Shown piece after piece: positions 7,601 to 14,878 of a stretch of 25,956 nt of DNA; within the stretch, counting starts at the first letter, position 1; every line of letters starts with the position of its first letter. The DNA comes from a virus, in IMG/VR virus record IMGVR_UViG_3300030106_002038, positions 1 through 25,956 of that record. One strand, written 5' to 3'. The translations under genes and the position numbers were made by a program. The notes under the pieces were generated by a model. It made no database searches and was not told the origin of the DNA. It saw only the letters and a program-made list of their open reading frames with translations.

Positions 7601-8494
7601 CGGGTCCGTTTCGGTGTGGACGTCAACAAATGCTTTGGACGGGACAAATGTGTTTTCAAGAATAGACGCCCCGCCGGGGATGGCGTCGCCGGATTCTGAG
7701 GTTGGCAAGTGTTGGTCCTTGTCCAGAATCCACACGGATTCCCGCAGGAATGGAACAACGGGCTTGTCGGTCGCCGCTGAACGAATGATGTCGGCCGCAA
7801 CGTAATCATGTGACGCGGTCGTTGACCCGTCGTAATTATTCCAACCCCAAAGGGTTGAGGTTGGCAATTTCTCAAAACAACGACCCAACGTTTTGGCCAT
7901 CGAGGCGGAATCTTCGTAGATGCTTTCCCCGGCCGGTCGAAACGGTTCGTCATTCAAAAGAACCAATCCACATTGGGCGGACAATGTCATGACGCGCAAA
8001 GGCGAATCTTTGGACTTCGATTCGCCTTGGTCGGCCATGATTGTTCCAAACCACATTGGCCGCCAATATCCGTTCGCGTTTGCCAATTGGTCGGTTTGCG
8101 TTGGTGTGCTTGAACCCGCGTTTTCGTCTGGTTCAAAGACGAACAACGCCAAACCAAAACGATTGTCCAAATTGCTTTGAATCGCGTCGAACAATTCACC
8201 GTGTTCGGTCGTTTCCTCCAACACTTGAATGGTGAATGTGGACGGAACCAATGGGGTGTGACGTTGGTCCGTGTTGCCGTCGTACTCCAAAAGAAACGCG
8301 CCGGCGTCGTCACCAACCAATTCAATATGGTTCACGGTCGACTCGCTTTGACTAAACGTCCCGGCGGTCGCGCCGGAATCAATTATTTCGACACGGTACG
8401 CGTGGCCATCGGCGCCGCCAACCTCACTTTTGAAACGCGCTTTCCAACCTGAATCCGAACCGTCGGTTGTCCCGTCATATCGTTGTATCGCCAT
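4679..8494 (-). CDS. Tail tip and receptor-binding fibre protein (1271 aa)
   Basis: A single 1271-aa protein between tape measure and lysis genes, where siphoviruses encode tail-tip and fibre proteins. Residues 1 to about 860 look like a mixed beta-rich tip/baseplate region with Trp-rich segments (YWRPMWFGTI, FLSWGSWWFTNPD). A Gly/Pro linker (RRPRGPRPIGT to GPKPIGPAVD) follows. Residues about 1004-1075 are 7-residue repeats of the type ATNTSDIATNTSNI, a trimeric coiled-coil stalk. The motif SSGQFLQTNGSGVLSFANA (about 1115-1133) is typical of fibre tips, and about 135 residues form a C-terminal beta-sandwich-like head, the likely receptor-binding part. No separate Dit, Tal or fibre gene exists here, so this protein may combine those roles. 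It starts 9 bases after the tape measure stop. Confidence 0.83.
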   Translation of the reverse strand: MAIQRYDGTTDGSDSGWKARFKSEVGGADGHAYRVEIIDSGATAGTFSQSESTVNHIELVGDDAGAFLLEYDGNTDQRHTPLVPSTFTIQVLEETTEHGELFDAIQSNLDNRFGLALFVFEPDENAGSSTPTQTDQLANANGYWRPMWFGTIMADQGESKSKDSPLRVMTLSAQCGLVLLNDEPFRPAGESIYEDSASMAKTLGRCFEKLPTSTLWGWNNYDGSTTASHDYVAADIIRSAATDKPVVPFLRESVWILDKDQHLPTSESGDAIPGGASILENTFVPSKAFVDVHTETDPLGGKFRRRSFTSCGEVLEHCASLFGAQIFLSWGSWWFTNPDVHVAESETAVDHRQHAFLRQIRLVNNISVGPITDPLDTRSFTPFQSGFDLTDGVVETVMFPVQSVSSIHLEGGSRSIISSTGHSLEHTDFGFVSLDLFEVEKNESNQISFIDKTFSNEACVVSGGQTLTLSGTILLEQMGRLLSQYVTTRCRGMKYRCNLTIKVGDYHLKRDITTRSETAPIKNSIGVQVATAKFFDQSGDVEWTTNANTYDFILPRTTSDPPAATVILSSGDDTTEFEFVGGLHAERRSSNEAEFKTTEGLLTGDGTMQHDSIFDMAWTLPPLPENIEHTGVTITFAWSLLDSDNESIVGTDLFDIMSNGRTFTNNRTDFGGIHQFKVVVGAGEDDEDVEFVARQDNNVSKIVTGESVLGDKYDDTQQFRSVRVRHHSTGAIRFPERDWVTCDTVTNDGKYIHELRAFEVLQKRDKPLLIKDVNISFTDRSNMNLSLSNQKNSFSASAFTVLHFGRPVLLEYGDGTKEFYQILELKWTNATVGATLCKLSSLRPLTTVTEANDFRRPRGPRPIGTIQPVATGPTSKGPKPIGPAVDLKFALSDDAVTAIRAKTDFLTVTGAVDLDTVTAKVGPLTLNATGTAFTSIGIEQDAIRADKLLTSTDHQLITQTQLNAISSNTLTTASHTTSIADIEDKTDLISVTATTDLDAVRDDTTTNTTSIATNTTSIASTNTSLIAVAGVATTNATNIATNTTNVATNTSDIATNTSNIATNSSSISTLQSEMTAVENMLDEANNDAATRTGQTGVEVATFNASGVLGSVTDGSSGQFLQTNGSGVLSFANAGGGWHGSGTLIKVFPTEFFGNDVGRAITQIRIEDDTSNTLGAACNQATGLMFAFNEIPTGYKATHVQVYTDAAVSGGVEIYSFNHTTGATTSVGTGDTNANIDITDITSGATASIVIEVAPGSTDRLIFGADITIATT
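5270..5485 (-). repeat. 21-bp coding tandem repeats of the fibre stalk
   Basis: Imperfect tandem 21-base units within the fibre gene encode heptads such as ATNTSDI, ATNTSNI and ATNTTNV. Repeats of this kind can change copy number by slippage, altering stalk length in steps of one heptad. Confidence 0.75.
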
Positions 8495-8503
8495 GACTAC
8501 AAA

Positions 8504-11500
8504 TTACAAAACCGACCGCCGCGACAATGCGCGTCCGGCCCGCCGTGTTGAAATTTCCAATGTGTTTCCTTGAATGCGCGTGTGAATGTCCGACTGTTGA
8601 CCGCCGGCCATTTGCATGAACGCCCCCATTTTTTCAAATGGAACAATGAATTCGCCCCGTGACGAAGGTTTTTCCCCAATCAACGCCAACGTTCCACCAC
8701 GGCCGCCCAAGATGGCGCCACCCTCAGCGAACGCCGGAATGCTGGAAAACAACGATTTGGTCGCCGCAATCAATCCGGCCGCCTTTGCGGGTGCGGCCGC
8801 GCCACCCGTCACGATGTTGTCAGGTGACGCGGGCGAAAACGCCGACGCGACCGCGTTTGAAATGGCCGTGGCCAACGCTTGTTTGATTAGACCTTTGACG
8901 ACGCCTTTGGCCGCTTCCAACATGCTTTCACCCAACTTTTGGTTTTTGTCGAATACGGCGTCGACCGCGGCGCCGGCGACGTCGGTTGCGGCCATTTGAG
9001 CGGCGGCGGCGGCGTCGAATTTCTCTTTGTTTTTTTCTTGTTGTTCTTCGACACCTTTCAATCCCTTCCGCAATCGTTCCGCCTCCGCGGTCATCTCCGC
9101 AAATTTCGCCGTGTTCACAAAATCTGGGTCGGACAATGCCATGTCCTGCAACGCTTGGTCCAAGGCGGTCAACGCTTCGTGCGCGGCGTCCATTGACGAC
9201 AAAAGGCCGGCGCCCTCCAAAACCTTCAGTTCCGCCATTTTCGACCGCAACGATTCCAACGGACCCGTCGTTGTGGTTTCCGTTTCCGCGCCCAACGTTT
9301 TGACCGCGGCGGCCAACGCGGCCAACACCGATTCAGAATCGCCGCCGAAATCCTCACCCAATACGGATTGCAACGCGGAAATTTGTTCAGTCGTTAACTT
9401 CAACGCGGACACGTCAAGTTCGCCCGAAACGCCTTCGACGATGTCGCCAATGGCCTTGTTCAAATCGGACAAACGTTCGGCGTCACGTTCCCCGAACGCC
9501 TCGCCAAAGATGCTTTCCGTTTTTGTTGTTTTGGCCAACTCACCCGCCAACCCGGTCACGACGTCGGCCAATGTTTTTGTTTCGTCGGTTTGCGTCTTTG
9601 TCGCGTCGGCGGATTTTTTCTTTGCGTCGGTTGATTCTTCTTCGGCCTTCGTTTCGCTTTCCTTCGTTTCGGCCGCTTTTGTTTGTGTTCCGTCCAGACG
9701 GTCGACCAAAGTTTCGAAATTGCGCACCGCCTTCGACGCGTCGTCTACATTCCGGGCGGCGCTGAATAGTTTTGTTCCAAAGAATCCGCCGCTATCTGTG
9801 GCCCGACGAAGGGCGGTTTCCAAATCCCTTCCCGCGGCGCCACGCAAAGTGTTCAATCGGGTTTGAAATGTAGCAATGTCAATTTCACCCGAACTCAATT
9901 CACCAACCAAATCGCGCACACCGTCCGACAACGCCGCGATTTTGTCGACATCGCCACCGTCCTCAAACGCACGCATTTCAAAATCAATCAAAACTTTTTC
10001 GACAGTCGTGACGGCTTCGGCTTGTTTCTTTGTGGTGTCTGCCAACAATTGCGCCCGAACACGCGACGCCACCGCGTCACGAACTGCGTTTTCCGCTTTC
10101 TCGATGTCCTCCAACGACGCCGTGTTCAAATCCAAGTTCCCCAAGTATTCGCCGTACTGCGAATTAATGTCTTGAATTGCTTCGGACCGGTCGCGCTCGC
10201 CTTTGGCGGCCAATTTCAATTTCCCAAACAACGTCGTCACCTCGCCGCGTTCCTCCGCAATGGCCTTGTTCATTTCCTTCGTTGCGCCCGCCATGGACCG
10301 CGACTTGAATTCCAACGACGACATGCGTTTGATGACCGGACGCAATGCCAATCCCAATCCCACAACCGCCGCGGTCACCGCGAGGAATGGACCGGAAACC
10401 AACACGGCCGCCAAACTTGAAAACGACGTGGCCGCCGACGTTCCCGCCAACGCGGCCGCGCCTTGCAACAACTTGAATCCCTTGGAAATGGAACCAATGG
10501 CGGCGGTCAACTTGCCGCCGACAATCAACAACGGACCCAACGCCGCCGCGGCCATGCCGAATTGAACAATCGTTTGTCGCGTCCCTTCGTCCAAGTTAGC
10601 AAACGCCGACGCCATGTCACGAATCACGTTGACGACTTCCAAAATCGTTGGCGCCAACGCCGTTCCCAATTCGATTTGGGCGGCCTCGATGGCCGATTGC
10701 ATTTCCGCCAACTTACCCGCGGTCGTGTTGCCCATGGCGTCGGACATGCCCAACGCAGTCCCTTCGGCCTCCATGAATGACGCGTTCAACGACGCCAAAT
10801 CTTCCAAATTCTTTCCGAATACGGGTCCAAGAATTGCCGCCCGCGTTCCCAACAATTCCAACGACTCCGTGTACCCGGTCCCGCCTTGAATTATTTTTGT
10901 GAATGTGTCCTTAACCGGGACCCCAGATTTGGCCAATTCACTGAACGCCATTTTCAATTTGGTTCCCGCGTCCGACCCTGCGATGCCGTTGTTTGCCAAC
11001 ACGGCAATGAGCGACGACGTTTCTTCCAAACTAAACCCAAATTCGTTCGCGACCGGCGCGACGTTTTTCATGGATTCTTTGAATTTTTCCAAATCCAAGG
11101 CCGACCCGGCAAACGACGCCGCCATGACGTCGGTCACGCGACCCGTGTCCGCCGAATCCAATCCGAATTGTCGCAACGTTGCACCGACAACCGTTGCCGT
11201 TTCCCCCAAATCTTGGTCAAACGCCTTTGAAAGATTCAACACGGCGTTCGTCATTCCGGGGATTCCATCGCCCCCGGTCAATTCCTTTTGAGTGAATCCA
11301 AGTTTCGACAACTCCAATTGAAGTTCCGAAACCTGTGACGCGCTGAACGACGTCGTGCCCCCAAGGTGCTTCGCTTGTTCCGTTAATGCCCCAAGGGATT
11401 TGGCGCCGCCTCCAGACACGGCGCCGACCTTTGCCATGGCCAATTCAAAATCGGCGGCAACCTTGAATGACGACGCACCAACGACGGCCAATGGGGCCGA

Positions 11501-11641
11501 CAAACCCATGGACAAATTTCGTCCGGCCGTTTGCATTGACTTCGACGCCGACTTGAACCGGGCCAATGAACGGTTCAATCCCCGTTCGAATTTGGAACCG
11601 TCGAGGTCTAAAAGTATCGCAAGCCGTGACGATTTCGCCAT
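8504..11641 (-). CDS. Tail tape measure protein
   Basis: A 1045-aa tape measure protein that sets tail length and is packed in the tube lumen. The N-terminus has the usual basic helical start (SKFERGLNRSLARFKSASKS) and the TMP core (about residues 60-330, including FAGSALDLEKFKESMKNVAPV and GNTTAGKLAEMQSAIEAAQIELG). Hydrophobic segments follow at about 365-440 (MAAAALGPLLIVGG; FLAVTAAVVGLGLAL). A charged coiled-coil/linker comes next (AETKESETKAEEESTDAKKK), and a C-terminus of the form FAEGGAILGGRGGTLALIGE with GEFIVPFEKM is common in TP901-type tape measures. ATG 11641 is used; a TTG at 11647 overlapping the chaperone stop is possible. It follows the G/GT chaperones as in lambda-like order. 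Confidence 0.95.
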   Translation of the reverse strand: MAKSSRLAILLDLDGSKFERGLNRSLARFKSASKSMQTAGRNLSMGLSAPLAVVGASSFKVAADFELAMAKVGAVSGGGAKSLGALTEQAKHLGGTTSFSASQVSELQLELSKLGFTQKELTGGDGIPGMTNAVLNLSKAFDQDLGETATVVGATLRQFGLDSADTGRVTDVMAASFAGSALDLEKFKESMKNVAPVANEFGFSLEETSSLIAVLANNGIAGSDAGTKLKMAFSELAKSGVPVKDTFTKIIQGGTGYTESLELLGTRAAILGPVFGKNLEDLASLNASFMEAEGTALGMSDAMGNTTAGKLAEMQSAIEAAQIELGTALAPTILEVVNVIRDMASAFANLDEGTRQTIVQFGMAAAALGPLLIVGGKLTAAIGSISKGFKLLQGAAALAGTSAATSFSSLAAVLVSGPFLAVTAAVVGLGLALRPVIKRMSSLEFKSRSMAGATKEMNKAIAEERGEVTTLFGKLKLAAKGERDRSEAIQDINSQYGEYLGNLDLNTASLEDIEKAENAVRDAVASRVRAQLLADTTKKQAEAVTTVEKVLIDFEMRAFEDGGDVDKIAALSDGVRDLVGELSSGEIDIATFQTRLNTLRGAAGRDLETALRRATDSGGFFGTKLFSAARNVDDASKAVRNFETLVDRLDGTQTKAAETKESETKAEEESTDAKKKSADATKTQTDETKTLADVVTGLAGELAKTTKTESIFGEAFGERDAERLSDLNKAIGDIVEGVSGELDVSALKLTTEQISALQSVLGEDFGGDSESVLAALAAAVKTLGAETETTTTGPLESLRSKMAELKVLEGAGLLSSMDAAHEALTALDQALQDMALSDPDFVNTAKFAEMTAEAERLRKGLKGVEEQQEKNKEKFDAAAAAQMAATDVAGAAVDAVFDKNQKLGESMLEAAKGVVKGLIKQALATAISNAVASAFSPASPDNIVTGGAAAPAKAAGLIAATKSLFSSIPAFAEGGAILGGRGGTLALIGEKPSSRGEFIVPFEKMGAFMQMAGGQQSDIHTRIQGNTLEISTRRAGRALSRRSVL

Positions 11642-11643
11642 TG

Positions 11644-11961
11644 TCAAGAAAATTCGTCGACCAATTTTTTGATGTCGTCGGCCGACATGGGTTTGTTGTT
11701 TTCCGGCGCGGCCATTCCGCGTCTATACGGGTTGAAGTCCTGCGCGCTTTTTGCAGTTTGACCACGGCCACGGTTGATGTTGAACAACATCGCCATGACC
11801 GCGCCGGTGTGATTCCACCGGGTTTCGTCCGCCTCCAACAAACCACTCTGGAAACATGACCATTCAAAAAAAGTCATGTTCCAAAATTCCTCCGGTCGCA
11901 AACCGGCCCGAAGGCCGGCCGCATAGATTGACCGCCACGTTGGCGGCGGCCCCGTTTTCAC
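11644..11961 (-). CDS. Tail assembly chaperone, T part of G-T fusion
   Basis: A 105-aa ORF beginning (if initiated alone) at GTG 11961, overlapping the stop of the upstream chaperone by GTGA. It contains TWRSIYAAGLRAGLRPEEFW, then MTFFEWSCFQSGLLEADETR, as seen in phage tail assembly chaperones that load tube proteins on the tape measure. It is in the -1 frame relative to the upstream gene, and that frame stays open back across the GGGAAAC slippery site. The main product is therefore probably the T domain of a G-T fusion of about 224 aa. The tape measure gene follows at once. Confidence 0.87.
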   Translation of the reverse strand: MKTGPPPTWRSIYAAGLRAGLRPEEFWNMTFFEWSCFQSGLLEADETRWNHTGAVMAMLFNINRGRGQTAKSAQDFNPYRRGMAAPENNKPMSADDIKKLVDEFS

Positions 11962-12317
11962 TTCGGGGCCGCCTCCACCCCGTTTCCCGACTTCGGGTCT
12001 GGGGCCATCGTGTCGACAACTTCGTTGGTGATTTGTGTGAACGTGTTTTCGTCCTCACAAATGAATGCACACAATTGGTTGAAGTCGGGCAAACTTGATT
12101 CGGGTTTGCCGTGTCTTTGTGCGTGATTCAACATCCCACAAAACACGATTTTTGGGACCGTGTTCAAAGGGTCGTCCGACAATTCCGTGTCGATTTCAGC
12201 CAACGGTATTTCGTACCGTTCGGACAAAAGTCGGAACGCGTTCATGTTCACCAACGCCGGAATGGTCGTGTTGTTGACCTTCACCGACAATTCGCCGCGC
12301 AATTTGTTTTTTGCCAT
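11958..12317 (-). CDS. Tail assembly chaperone, G protein
   Basis: A 119-aa protein at the lambda gpG position between tail tube and tape measure. It starts MAKNKLRGELSVKVNNTTIP, has a helical body (NMNAFRLLSERYEIPLAEID, CGMLNHAQRHGKPE) and an acidic C-terminal part (CEDENTFTQITNEVVDTMAP), as in other TAC proteins that bind tail tube protein before assembly. Near its 3' end a GGGAAAC heptamer sits in the correct zero frame (G GGA AAC), so a share of ribosomes should shift -1 into the downstream ORF. A short stem-loop lies between the tube gene and this start. Confidence 0.88.
   Translation of the reverse strand: MAKNKLRGELSVKVNNTTIPALVNMNAFRLLSERYEIPLAEIDTELSDDPLNTVPKIVFCGMLNHAQRHGKPESSLPDFNQLCAFICEDENTFTQITNEVVDTMAPDPKSGNGVEAAPK
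11982..11988 (-). other. Programmed -1 frameshift slippery site GGGAAAC
   Basis: The minus strand reads GGGAAAC, in frame as G GGA AAC (Ser-Gly-Asn codons TCG GGA AAC of the G gene). This is the X XXY YYZ form and differs from the lambda G-T site (GGGAAAG) only in the last base. Re-pairing to GGG AAA continues as CGG GGT GGA into the downstream ORF without a stop. Confidence 0.85.
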
Positions 12318-12326
12318 TTTTGTTTC

Positions 12327-12345
12327 AATTGGGTTCGCCCCAATT
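12327..12345 (-). other. Intergenic stem-loop between tail tube and chaperone genes
   Basis: A perfect 7-bp inverted repeat (AATTGGG/CCCAATT) with a 5-base loop lies between the tube stop and the chaperone ATG. No T-run follows, so it is more likely an mRNA-stabilising or attenuating hairpin that keeps tube protein in excess than a full terminator. Confidence 0.5.
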
Positions 12346-12352
12346 TACGCAA

Positions 12353-12814
12353 TCAGGCTTGAACCAAAGTCCCGGTTCCCTTCAAAGAACATGAATACGT
12401 TGCGAAGGAATCCACACCCGCGGTGGCCTCCAATGATTCAATGAACGCTGAACCGGTGTAGGTTGCGCCGCCGGTTGTCGCGTCCGCTTTGAAAATGACT
12501 TCGACGGTTTCGCCAGACAACGCCAATTTCGCCAGATTGTTGAAACCGTGTTCGTTTGCGCCGTCCAGAGCGTCCGCGGCGGTTGTGATGTCAACCATGC
12601 CATCCACGGAAAAACTAAACGACGACGCACCGACGGCGGTGTGTGAAATGGATTGCGCCGCTTGCCCGCTTTTAGACGCGGTTTCGACGGAACCATTGTT
12701 GATTGAAACGGAACAATTCGTTGAAACACCAACCAAACGTGACGTCCCCGAACCGGCGGTGTCACCTTTGACGAATAAACCCAACTTATTTCCCGAAATG
12801 CTTGAGAGTGACAT
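12353..12814 (-). CDS. Major tail tube protein
   Basis: A 153-aa protein matching the short siphovirus major tail tube class: compact, Ser/Thr/Gly-rich and beta-strand-rich. Segments include NKLGLFVKGDTAGSGTSRLV, FSFSVDGMVDITT and SGETVEVIFKADATTGGATY. Its C-terminal segment (FIESLEATAGVDSFATYSCS ... GTGTLVQA) is the usual end of this family. It polymerises as hexameric rings around the tape measure to form the tail tube. It sits between the tail completion gene and the chaperones, as expected. The ATG at 12814 is preceded by an A/T-rich stretch (GTAAATTTTTCAAAGA). Confidence 0.9.
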   Translation of the reverse strand: MSLSSISGNKLGLFVKGDTAGSGTSRLVGVSTNCSVSINNGSVETASKSGQAAQSISHTAVGASSFSFSVDGMVDITTAADALDGANEHGFNNLAKLALSGETVEVIFKADATTGGATYTGSAFIESLEATAGVDSFATYSCSLKGTGTLVQA

Positions 12815-12864
12815 TCTTTGAAAAATTTACGTGATGTCCCCCAATTTCGTCACAACACGTTTGG

Positions 12865-12884
12865 ATTTCGTGTCGTCACGAAAT
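12865..12884 (-). other. Stem-loop upstream of the tail tube gene
   Basis: A perfect 8-bp inverted repeat (ATTTCGTG/CACGAAAT) with a 4-base ACGA loop starts one base after the stop of the tail completion gene. It has no T-run. It may protect the tail tube transcript or separate expression levels. Confidence 0.5.
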
Positions 12885-12885
12885 G

Positions 12886-13296
12886 TCAGCGCGCCGTATA
12901 AGATGCCAAAAATGAAACGGTGAAAACCAATTCGACAACGAACACGTTCCCGTCGTCCATGACATCCGACGCGATGGTGTCAAGGGTTGTGGAAGCGATA
13001 TTGTAAACGTTTGACCCAATTGTGTATTCCCCGGCAAGTCCCTCGAAATTGGTTCGAACGATGGTGTGCATACTCCACGCCTCCGAAATACTTTGCGAAA
13101 AACAATTCACGGAAAATTCAAATTCATCGTTGACCGACGTCGTGTTTTTCGTGGGCGAAAACTTCGCGTCGGTTTGTTCAAACATAACCGCGGGCAAATC
13201 GGAACCTTGTTGCCTAAGATATGGGTAAATTCGCGCGCCTGTAATCGCACGCAAAACGGCGTCACCATTTAGCCGTGAATAAAGCAGGTCCAACAT
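12886..13296 (-). CDS. Tail completion protein (DUF3168/gp11-like)
   Basis: A 136-aa protein with the layout of the DUF3168 / HK97 gp11-type tail terminator family: an N-terminal helix and dimer strand (MLDLLYSRLNGDAVLRAITG, ARIYPYLRQQ), then LPAVMFEQTD, the central strand EFEFSVNCFS, and a helix (ISEAWSMHTIVRTNFEGLAG). The product caps the tail tube at the head-proximal end. ATG 13296 is one base after the gp10-like stop; the frame also opens at GTG 13320, inside the previous gene. Placement after gp10-like and before tail tube matches HK97 order. Confidence 0.86.
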   Translation of the reverse strand: MLDLLYSRLNGDAVLRAITGARIYPYLRQQGSDLPAVMFEQTDAKFSPTKNTTSVNDEFEFSVNCFSQSISEAWSMHTIVRTNFEGLAGEYTIGSNVYNIASTTLDTIASDVMDDGNVFVVELVFTVSFLASYTAR

Positions 13297-13297
13297 G

Positions 13298-13795
13298 TCA
13301 CGTTTGTTTTTTGAATTCACGAACCAAAAATTCCCTCACACCTTTTTTGATTCTGAACGGTATGGTGTCGCGGTAACGATTTAACGTCGGTCGAACGAAC
13401 GGTTGTTTGGGAACGCCCGACGTGATTTCTTTGGTTCGAACTAATTTGCCACCCTTCCCGAAAAAAGTGAATTCGCCGCGGGTTGTTCGTTTGGATGGCT
13501 TCACCCCCAGTTCGGCAAAGTGGGCGGTATATGAACGATTCGGTCCGCGGAATCGTGGCCCCAAGCGCACAACCCAAGATTTGGAACTTCGAGAATAGAA
13601 CGTAATTGTCGCGATTGACTTTTTGAGGCGCCCGGATTTTTTGGGGGCCAACGACCGCATCGTGTTGAAGGCCGGTCGAAATGCGCGTTTCATGATTTGC
13701 CCTACCTCACGGCGGGCCACGTTGAACGGCATCCGTTCCAACGCTTTCATGACGCGCGTCGCCTGTGAATCGTCAAATCGTGCGGTGACCTTCAT
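13298..13795 (-). CDS. HK97 gp10-like head-tail/tail protein
   Basis: A 165-aa basic protein of the HK97 gp10-like family, needed at the head-tail junction. Visible features are an N-terminal MKVTARFDDSQATRVMKALE, the strand and helix RSLAPKKSGRLKKSIATITF (the conserved P-x(2)-G-x-L-x(2)-S pattern), YTAHFAELGV, and a C-terminal PKQPFVRPTLNRYRDTI. The AELG and QPF-PT motifs are diagnostic for the family. It starts 3 bases after the head closure gene and is followed by the tail completion gene. Confidence 0.92.
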   Translation of the reverse strand: MKVTARFDDSQATRVMKALERMPFNVARREVGQIMKRAFRPAFNTMRSLAPKKSGRLKKSIATITFYSRSSKSWVVRLGPRFRGPNRSYTAHFAELGVKPSKRTTRGEFTFFGKGGKLVRTKEITSGVPKQPFVRPTLNRYRDTIPFRIKKGVREFLVREFKKQT

Positions 13796-13798
13796 GTG

Positions 13799-14116
13799 TC
13801 AATCGTCGTTTCGTGAACAAATCAATTTCATGAACCGTTTGCGGCCCATCACCAACACCCCGTCGACGCGGTACGTTTGCCCGTCAAATTCAATTCGTGA
13901 TTGTTCCGAAACCGCGGTGTTGTAGCGAATCGTGAATTCCGTTCGCAACACCTGAACGACACGGTCGCCCACGGTGACTTCACCGGCATTCCGGTCAAAT
14001 CGTTTCGCGTAAATGGTCGAAACTTTTGTGAATGTTTCGACCGGTTGACCAAACGAATCGGTTGTGACCGTTGCGTTGTGCAAGTCAATCGGGGTGTCCA
14101 GTTCGCCAATCCTCAT
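13799..14116 (-). CDS. Head closure (head-tail joining) protein
   Basis: A 105-aa phage head-tail joining protein (SPP1 gp16 / HK97 gp7 group). It shows the expected start MRIGELDTPIDLH, a TDSFGQPVETFTKVSTIYAK segment in which xDxxGxxxxxW/F precedes the strand, then TEFTIRYNTAVSEQSRIEFD and YRVDGVLVMGRKRFMKLIC. It closes the connector after DNA packaging and provides the tail docking surface. The start overlaps the connector stop (ATGA), and a gp10-like gene follows. Confidence 0.92.
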   Translation of the reverse strand: MRIGELDTPIDLHNATVTTDSFGQPVETFTKVSTIYAKRFDRNAGEVTVGDRVVQVLRTEFTIRYNTAVSEQSRIEFDGQTYRVDGVLVMGRKRFMKLICSRNDD

Positions 14117-14733
14117 CGAATGCGTCGCAATGATTTCACAATTGATTCAAACGCCAATGGCATCACAAACGGTCGGCCCGTTGCGACACCTCCGGCTTCA
14201 CGGTTTTCGTACAAATGAGCCAAATACAAAAGGCAAGCGCCCTGAAACAATTTGGACGTTTGTGTTGTGCTTGTGGAAACCAAATCGTCGTCACCCAGAA
14301 TTGCGCATTCCAATTTGTACGGGTACGGGTCGTCCAACGCGTAATCGGTTGGCGATTGAAACGTCAATTTTTGTTCCAAGACCGACGGCGACGTGGCGTT
14401 GTGCGTGACGAACGCATCGTTCACCGTGATTGTTTTGGTTGTGTGTTGGTCTGAATTGTACGAAAACGCGTTGACACGGTCCAACCGAAACGGCAGTTCC
14501 AAACGTTCCGGCAATGTGTGAATGTACACATTGGCCGATTTGCTTTGCACGTGACGACCCGTCAGGCCCTCAACATATCGAATCGCCAATTCACCCAACA
14601 TTGCGACATGGTTTCGTTCATTGGACCCCACGTCACCAATGTCGGCGCGAAGGTGTGATTCCACAATGTCAACGCCGCCCAACAACGTGAGAGAGTCGAG
14701 AGCGTAAAAATACTCTATTCGAATGTTTTCCAT
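14113..14733 (-). CDS. Head-tail connector (adaptor) protein, gp6-like
   Basis: A 206-aa protein in the place of the HK97 gp6-type adaptor that binds under the portal. The N-terminal part has the helical pattern VESHLRADIGDVGSNERNHV, then MLGELAIRYVEGLTGRHV, the usual ITAA..YVE..TGR region of these adaptors. A beta insertion follows, and then GACLLYLAHLYENREAG near the C-terminus, another family signature. ATG 14733 is chosen because an A/C-rich leader (GACAAAACACACGACA) precedes it; the frame is open further upstream through 14838 but runs over a tRNA-like fold and near a terminator. It is the first gene after the capsid terminator, so it needs read-through or an unseen promoter. Confidence 0.85.
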   Translation of the reverse strand: MENIRIEYFYALDSLTLLGGVDIVESHLRADIGDVGSNERNHVAMLGELAIRYVEGLTGRHVQSKSANVYIHTLPERLELPFRLDRVNAFSYNSDQHTTKTITVNDAFVTHNATSPSVLEQKLTFQSPTDYALDDPYPYKLECAILGDDDLVSTSTTQTSKLFQGACLLYLAHLYENREAGGVATGRPFVMPLAFESIVKSLRRIR

Positions 14734-14747
14734 TGTCGTGTGTTTTG

Positions 14748-14798
14748 TCGCCGCCATGGATTCGAACCACGCAAACCGCATCCAGACGCGGACGGCGA
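14748..14798 (-). ncRNA. Possible tRNA-like fold upstream of the connector gene
   Basis: The minus strand contains a T-arm look-alike, a 5-bp stem (CGTGG/CCATG) around the loop TTCGAAT. It is followed by GCGGCGA, which can pair with TCGCCGT 44 bases upstream as a 7-bp acceptor-like stem. Between them is a single 4-bp hairpin (CCGC/GCGG). There is no anticodon arm, D arm or CCA end, so it is not a functional tRNA. It may be a leader structure, a remnant tRNA 3' end such as an attachment site, or chance. Confidence 0.28.
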
Positions 14799-14830
14799 AC
14801 CGCAACATGTGCGGCCCCAAGGAATAAGGG

Positions 14831-14862
14831 AAAAACAAACCGCCGGCCGGATTGCCGGCGGT
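14831..14862 (-). terminator. Strong terminator after the major capsid gene
   Basis: A perfect 9-bp GC stem (ACCGCCGGC/GCCGGCGGT) with a 6-base loop, followed by TTGTTTTT on the minus strand, 17 bases past the capsid stop. It should reduce transcription from capsid into the connector and tail genes. Confidence 0.9.
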
Positions 14863-14878
14863 TCGTGTTGTGGTCTAA

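Noticed and set aside
9027-9866. A 279-codon plus-strand open frame
   Set aside because: It mirrors the tape measure codons and is a Ser/Ala/Pro-rich shadow without start signals.
14748-14820. A full tRNA gene around the TTCGAAT loop
   Set aside because: No D arm, anticodon arm or CCA end can be fitted at the normal 73-76-base length; only a partial tRNA-like fold remains.
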